A stretch of DNA of 8,069 nucleotides from an uncultured Candidatus Competibacteraceae bacterium (GTDB lineage Bacteria; Pseudomonadota; Gammaproteobacteria; Competibacterales; Competibacteraceae): contig CALGOO010000253.1 of NCBI GenBank assembly GCA_937960715.1, positions 1-8,069 on the forward strand, given 5' to 3'. Under the pieces are notes generated by a model. The model ran no database searches. It saw only the letters and a list, made by a program, of their open reading frames with translations, and had not been told where the DNA came from. How positions within the stretch are numbered: the first letter of the stretch is position 1; each line of letters starts with the position of its first letter. The translations under genes and the position numbers were made by a program. Positions 5,954 to 8,069 of this stretch are shown here, one piece after another.

Positions 5954-7498
5954 ATGCCCAGCAAAACCTCCCTGCGAACCCTCCCGGAGAACGCGGAACT
6001 CGACTTCGGCCAGAGTGATGAATCGGGCCGGTTGCTCCCGCTGGAAGAAGATCAACTCTTTCACGAGATCAATTTGTTGCGGGTGGAGGGCTTTTACTTT
6101 TGCCTCGACCCCAAGGCGGCGGCGAAGCGGCGGGATCGCCAAACCTTCATCGAGAAGCTCAAGCAGGCGGGTTCGATCGTGGAACAGCCGATCACCATCG
6201 AACCGCATCCCACTTACGGTTACCCGTCGGTGTTGGCCTACAAGCTGTTGCAGGCCATCATGAAAAAGCTGACCGACTACGGGTATCCGGCCCCCGAGCA
6301 TGTGTCGTTCAGCAAACGGGAACTAATGGAGCTATGCGGCCATGCTTCGTTCGGCGGCTGGCAGTCCCAAAACCTGTTTCGGGCCGCAATGCAGTTGAAT
6401 TCCACCAAGGTTTGGTGTTCCTTTTTCGACAAGGGCAATAAGGACTGGCAGGTCATCACCTTCTACATCGTGGACTCCTGCCTGTTTTCCGGTCGGGGGG
6501 AAAAGATCCAGCAGTGCGTCTTTCATCTGCATCCAGCCATCATCAAGTCCCTCAACAGTCGCTACAGCTTTTGCCTCAACTTCACCCGGATGATCGGCCT
6601 GGAACCGATCGGCGCAGCGCTGTTCAAGCGATTATTTTTTCATTTCTCCAATCTTTACAGCAAAAATCCATCGCCGGATATTTCATTTACCAAGGATTAC
6701 GCCGCTATTTGCCGGACGTGGCTGGGCGACATCAAGCCGGAGCGTTACAAGTCCCTCATCGTGAGCAACCAGTTGGGGCGACACATGCAGGCTCTCAAGC
6801 AGTGCGGCCTGATCCGATCCTGGGAAATCAGGAAAAACGCTGACAAAACCGGCTTTAACCTTTCCTTTTGGCCGGGAAGTAGTTTTTTCGAGGACTATCA
6901 CCAATTTTACGCTCCCCACCAGCAACCACCGATGCTGGTTCGCAAAACCCAGGACGAGCAAACTATCCAGCGGCCGATGGAACTGGTGGCCTACTTCTAC
7001 CGCCGGCTCTACCAAACGGACACCGTGGACGAAGCGATCTTCTCGAACAAGGAAACCGCGTTCGCGGCGGCGTTGCTGGAGAACCACTCCTTCGAGGACC
7101 TGCAAGCCTGGGTGGATTTTGCCCTGGCCGAAGCGAGAAGGACGGGATTTGATATCCGCAGCTTCGGCGGCATTCGGCAGTATGCAGCGGCGTTTGAAGC
7201 GCGGCGCGCCCAGGAACGGCAGCACCACGAACGGGAGATGGCGCAAGTCAGCGAGCGGCGGGAACGCCAGCTTCAGGATCGTTACCAGCAATTCTATCGT
7301 TCGGAACTGCTGCGCCTTCGCCAGGCGATGGGCGCCGAGGCGCTGGCCGCCCTTGAGGAGCAGGTTCGCCAAGGGCTAGGCGATGAAGCCAACGGGATCG
7401 GGGCGCGATTCCTGATTCGGGTGCGGGTGGATCAGATCCTGGTTCAACACCACCAGGTGCCTTCCTTCGAGCAGTGGCAACAACAAAATCCCGGTTGA
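5954..7498 (+). CDS. Putative plasmid replication initiator
   Basis: A 514-aa protein with no motif I can assign to a named Rep family with certainty. Residues 87-310 are mixed helix and strand, with two stretches that look like tandem winged helices: one around 92-180 (LAYKLLQAIMKKLTDYG, then KRELMELCG, then VITFYIVDSCLF), and one around 190-305 (HLHPAIIKSL, then GAALFKRLFFHF, then LKQCGLIRSWEI, then FNLSFWPGS). Two tandem winged helices are the plan of iteron-binding Rep proteins. Residues 338-412 form a helical module (MELVAYFYRRLY, then FGGIRQYAAAF), and 413-456 are a highly charged probable coiled coil (EARRAQERQHHEREMAQ). The gene follows parB by 20 bases and is followed by a non-coding region with iteron-like repeats, the usual rep-ori layout. 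The start ATG has no good ribosome site. No nuclease or helicase motif is visible. A different DNA-binding function cannot be excluded. Confidence 0.6.
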   Translation: MPSKTSLRTLPENAELDFGQSDESGRLLPLEEDQLFHEINLLRVEGFYFCLDPKAAAKRRDRQTFIEKLKQAGSIVEQPITIEPHPTYGYPSVLAYKLLQAIMKKLTDYGYPAPEHVSFSKRELMELCGHASFGGWQSQNLFRAAMQLNSTKVWCSFFDKGNKDWQVITFYIVDSCLFSGRGEKIQQCVFHLHPAIIKSLNSRYSFCLNFTRMIGLEPIGAALFKRLFFHFSNLYSKNPSPDISFTKDYAAICRTWLGDIKPERYKSLIVSNQLGRHMQALKQCGLIRSWEIRKNADKTGFNLSFWPGSSFFEDYHQFYAPHQQPPMLVRKTQDEQTIQRPMELVAYFYRRLYQTDTVDEAIFSNKETAFAAALLENHSFEDLQAWVDFALAEARRTGFDIRSFGGIRQYAAAFEARRAQERQHHEREMAQVSERRERQLQDRYQQFYRSELLRLRQAMGAEALAALEEQVRQGLGDEANGIGARFLIRVRVDQILVQHHQVPSFEQWQQQNPG

Positions 7499-7532
7499 TC
7501 CAGGATACGGATATTACAGCTATGGAATGACT

Positions 7533-7588
7533 GGAAATACTATATATTGTTATTCTATAAATAAAATATCATATATATAGATATTTCC
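7533..7588. repeat. AT-rich imperfect inverted repeat
   Basis: GGAAATACTATATAT (7533-7547) pairs with the complement of 7573-7588 with a single bulged base, around a 25-base AT-rich loop. It starts 34 bases after the initiator stop codon. It could act as a weak terminator for the initiator transcript or as an easily melted element of the origin. There is no clear T-run after the stem. Confidence 0.5.
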
Positions 7589-7665
7589 AACTTACCAAAA
7601 CTTACACCCAGACGTTTCCCAGGCGACCAGAGGTAAAGTCCTTCAATCTGGAAACGCCACGTCGA

Positions 7666-7685
7666 ATTATTGGACGTCCAATAAT
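7666..7685. repeat. Perfect 20-bp palindrome
   Basis: ATTATTGGACGTCCAATAAT is a gapless perfect palindrome. It is a typical size for a dimeric regulator site, for example one bound by a Rep dimer or a transcription factor, but the binding protein is unknown. Confidence 0.6.
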
Positions 7686-7729
7686 CCTCCCCCAGGATCA
7701 GCCGGCAACTTTGCCGACCAAAGCCCAGA

Positions 7730-7742
7730 GCCTGATTCAGGC
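7730..7742. repeat. Short inverted repeat GCCTGA-T-TCAGGC
   Basis: Two perfect 6-bp arms surround one central base. It is short and may be chance, but it lies among several other dyads in the proposed origin. Confidence 0.3.
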
Positions 7743-7760
7743 GGTTTCCTGACTTGGCGC

Positions 7761-7850
7761 AACTACACCTACCAGCAAGCGCACACCTTGGCCAAGGCTG
7801 AGTATTTTGACAAAAACCCCGCCACACTTGAAACCATGGCAGGTGTAGTT
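7761..7850. repeat. 14-bp inverted repeat pair flanking the first iteron copy
   Basis: AACTACACCTACCA (7761-7774) recurs inverted at 7837-7850 with one mismatch; the outer 10 bases are identical. The 62 bases between the arms contain the first iteron-like repeat (7799-7815). The arrangement could form a large cruciform or be a paired protein-binding site. Confidence 0.55.
7799..7815 (+). repeat. Iteron-like repeat, copy 1
   Basis: TGAGTATTTTGACAAAA is identical over 17 bases to copy 2 at 8019-8035. Here it is preceded by GGC instead of AGG. The element includes TTGACA (7807-7812), but no matching -10 follows, so it is read as a protein-binding repeat rather than a promoter. Confidence 0.6.
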
Positions 7851-7874
7851 TGACGATCAAGCGGGCGCTAGATA

Positions 7875-7891
7875 CTTGCTTATCGAGCAAG
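7875..7891. repeat. Small hairpin CTTGCT-N5-AGCAAG
   Basis: Perfect 6-bp arms with a 5-base loop (TATCG). No T-run follows, so it is not a clear terminator. It is one of the dyads in the proposed origin. Confidence 0.35.
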
Positions 7892-7919
7892 CTTACAGGA
7901 AGGGAATGTTCGTGCTGGT

Positions 7920-7946
7920 AAAATGCGAGAGGTTATCTCACATTTT
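7920..7946. repeat. 27-bp imperfect inverted repeat at the start of an AT-rich tract
   Basis: AAAATGCGAGA (7920-7930) pairs with TCTCACATTTT (7936-7946) with one mismatch in 11, around the loop GGTTA. The downstream arm runs into a T-rich stretch, so a weak bidirectional terminator is possible. It leads into the AT-rich tract up to about 7978, a possible unwinding element. Confidence 0.45.
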
Positions 7947-8014
7947 TATAACTAAAATAATATCTTAGAAATTCATGAATGACCGTTCCCCTACTGAACC
8001 GGGAATTGCTTGAT

Positions 8015-8035
8015 GAGGTGAGTATTTTGACAAAA
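8015..8035 (+). repeat. Iteron-like repeat, copy 2
   Basis: The core TGAGTATTTTGACAAAA (8019-8035) is identical to copy 1, and the leading GAGG (8015-8018) is shared with copy 3. Its first part, GTGAGTAT (8018-8025), is the same octamer found inverted in the parA operator. Confidence 0.65.
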
Positions 8036-8057
8036 GAAACCAGTGTTCCGACCGGGG

Positions 8058-8069
8058 GAGGTGAGTATT
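8058..8069 (+). repeat. Iteron-like repeat, copy 3, cut by the window end
   Basis: GAGGTGAGTATT is identical to the first 12 bases of copy 2, from which it is 43 bp distant. The window stops inside the repeat, so the rest (TTGACAAAA expected) is not visible. Confidence 0.55.

Larger units (their letters stand above)
7499..8069. other. Candidate replication origin region (oriV), no convincing gene
   Basis: These 571 bases hold no convincing coding sequence. They contain iteron-like repeats (7799, 8019, 8062), two AT-rich tracts (about 7539-7590 and 7938-7978) and at least five inverted repeats, listed separately. The position directly behind the proposed initiator gene supports an iteron-type origin. 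No exact DnaA box was found; TTATCTCACA near 7933 has an extra base. The repeat series is cut by the window end, so the region continues beyond. Confidence 0.55.

Noticed and set aside
6683..7372. Open frame of 229 codons on the - strand opposite the initiator gene
   Set aside because: Antisense of a well-formed coding frame, with no motif and no ribosome site that stands out.
7555..7890. Open frame of 111 codons on the - strand in the origin region
   Set aside because: It runs through the 20-bp palindrome, other dyads and the first iteron copy, has atypical composition, and shows no family resemblance. It is more likely chance in non-coding DNA, though a small gene cannot be fully excluded.
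7933..7942. TTATCTCACA as a DnaA box
   Set aside because: It has one base too many compared with TTATNCACA and is explained by the inverted repeat at 7920-7946.
7807..8032. TTGACA boxes at 7807-7812 and 8027-8032 as promoter -35 elements
   Set aside because: No acceptable -10 lies 16-18 bp downstream of either, and the identity extends over the whole 17-bp repeat.

Overview
The window looks like part of a conjugative plasmid, or a related integrative element, from a high-GC proteobacterium. A gammaproteobacterium is my best guess, because DotA/TraY proteins of this size, DUF29 proteins and the overall codon usage fit that group. I cannot name the species. I saw no rRNA, tRNA, CRISPR array or recognisable insertion sequence.

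Region 1 (1-2816, + strand) is the end of a type I (IncI, or Dot/Icm-like) conjugation block. A small two-helix membrane protein, placed and built like IcmV/TraX, overlaps a 773-aa DotA/TraY-family inner membrane protein. Its stop codon shares a TTAA with the stop of the first gene on the opposite strand.

Region 2 (2813-4573, - strand) is a partition operon. Read in its own direction, it runs: operator-promoter, ParF-type ParA ATPase (211 aa), overlapping ParG-like ribbon-helix-helix (RHH) protein (77 aa), DUF29 protein (146 aa), and a 93-aa helical protein of unknown function. Two arrays of ACTC boxes spaced exactly 8 bp apart lie in it. A short one covers the parA promoter (4534-4573). A long one of 16 units (3581-3708) starts inside the 3' end of the RHH gene and fills the gap before DUF29. 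ParG of plasmid TP228 is known to bind ACTC tetramers with 4-bp AT-rich spacers, so these are very likely the operator and the centromere of this plasmid.

Region 3 (4574-7498, + strand) diverges from region 2. It encodes a second RHH protein (122 aa), a Spo0J-type ParB (282 aa) with no ParA of its own, and a 514-aa protein that I read as the replication initiator.

Region 4 (7499-8069) has no convincing gene. It is dense in dyad symmetries and AT-rich tracts, and carries two full copies and one truncated copy of an iteron-like repeat, TGAGTATTTTGACAAAA. It is the candidate replication origin, and the repeat array runs off the window end. The iterons contain GTGAGTAT, the same octamer as in the parA operator, which hints that replication and partition may be linked.

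Together the genes cover transfer (region 1), segregation and its autoregulation (region 2), and a second DNA-binding/ParB/initiator block next to the origin (regions 3-4). The most interesting elements are the ACTC centromere array in an unusual downstream position, its sequence link to the origin repeats, and the coexistence of ParF/ParG-like and ParB components.
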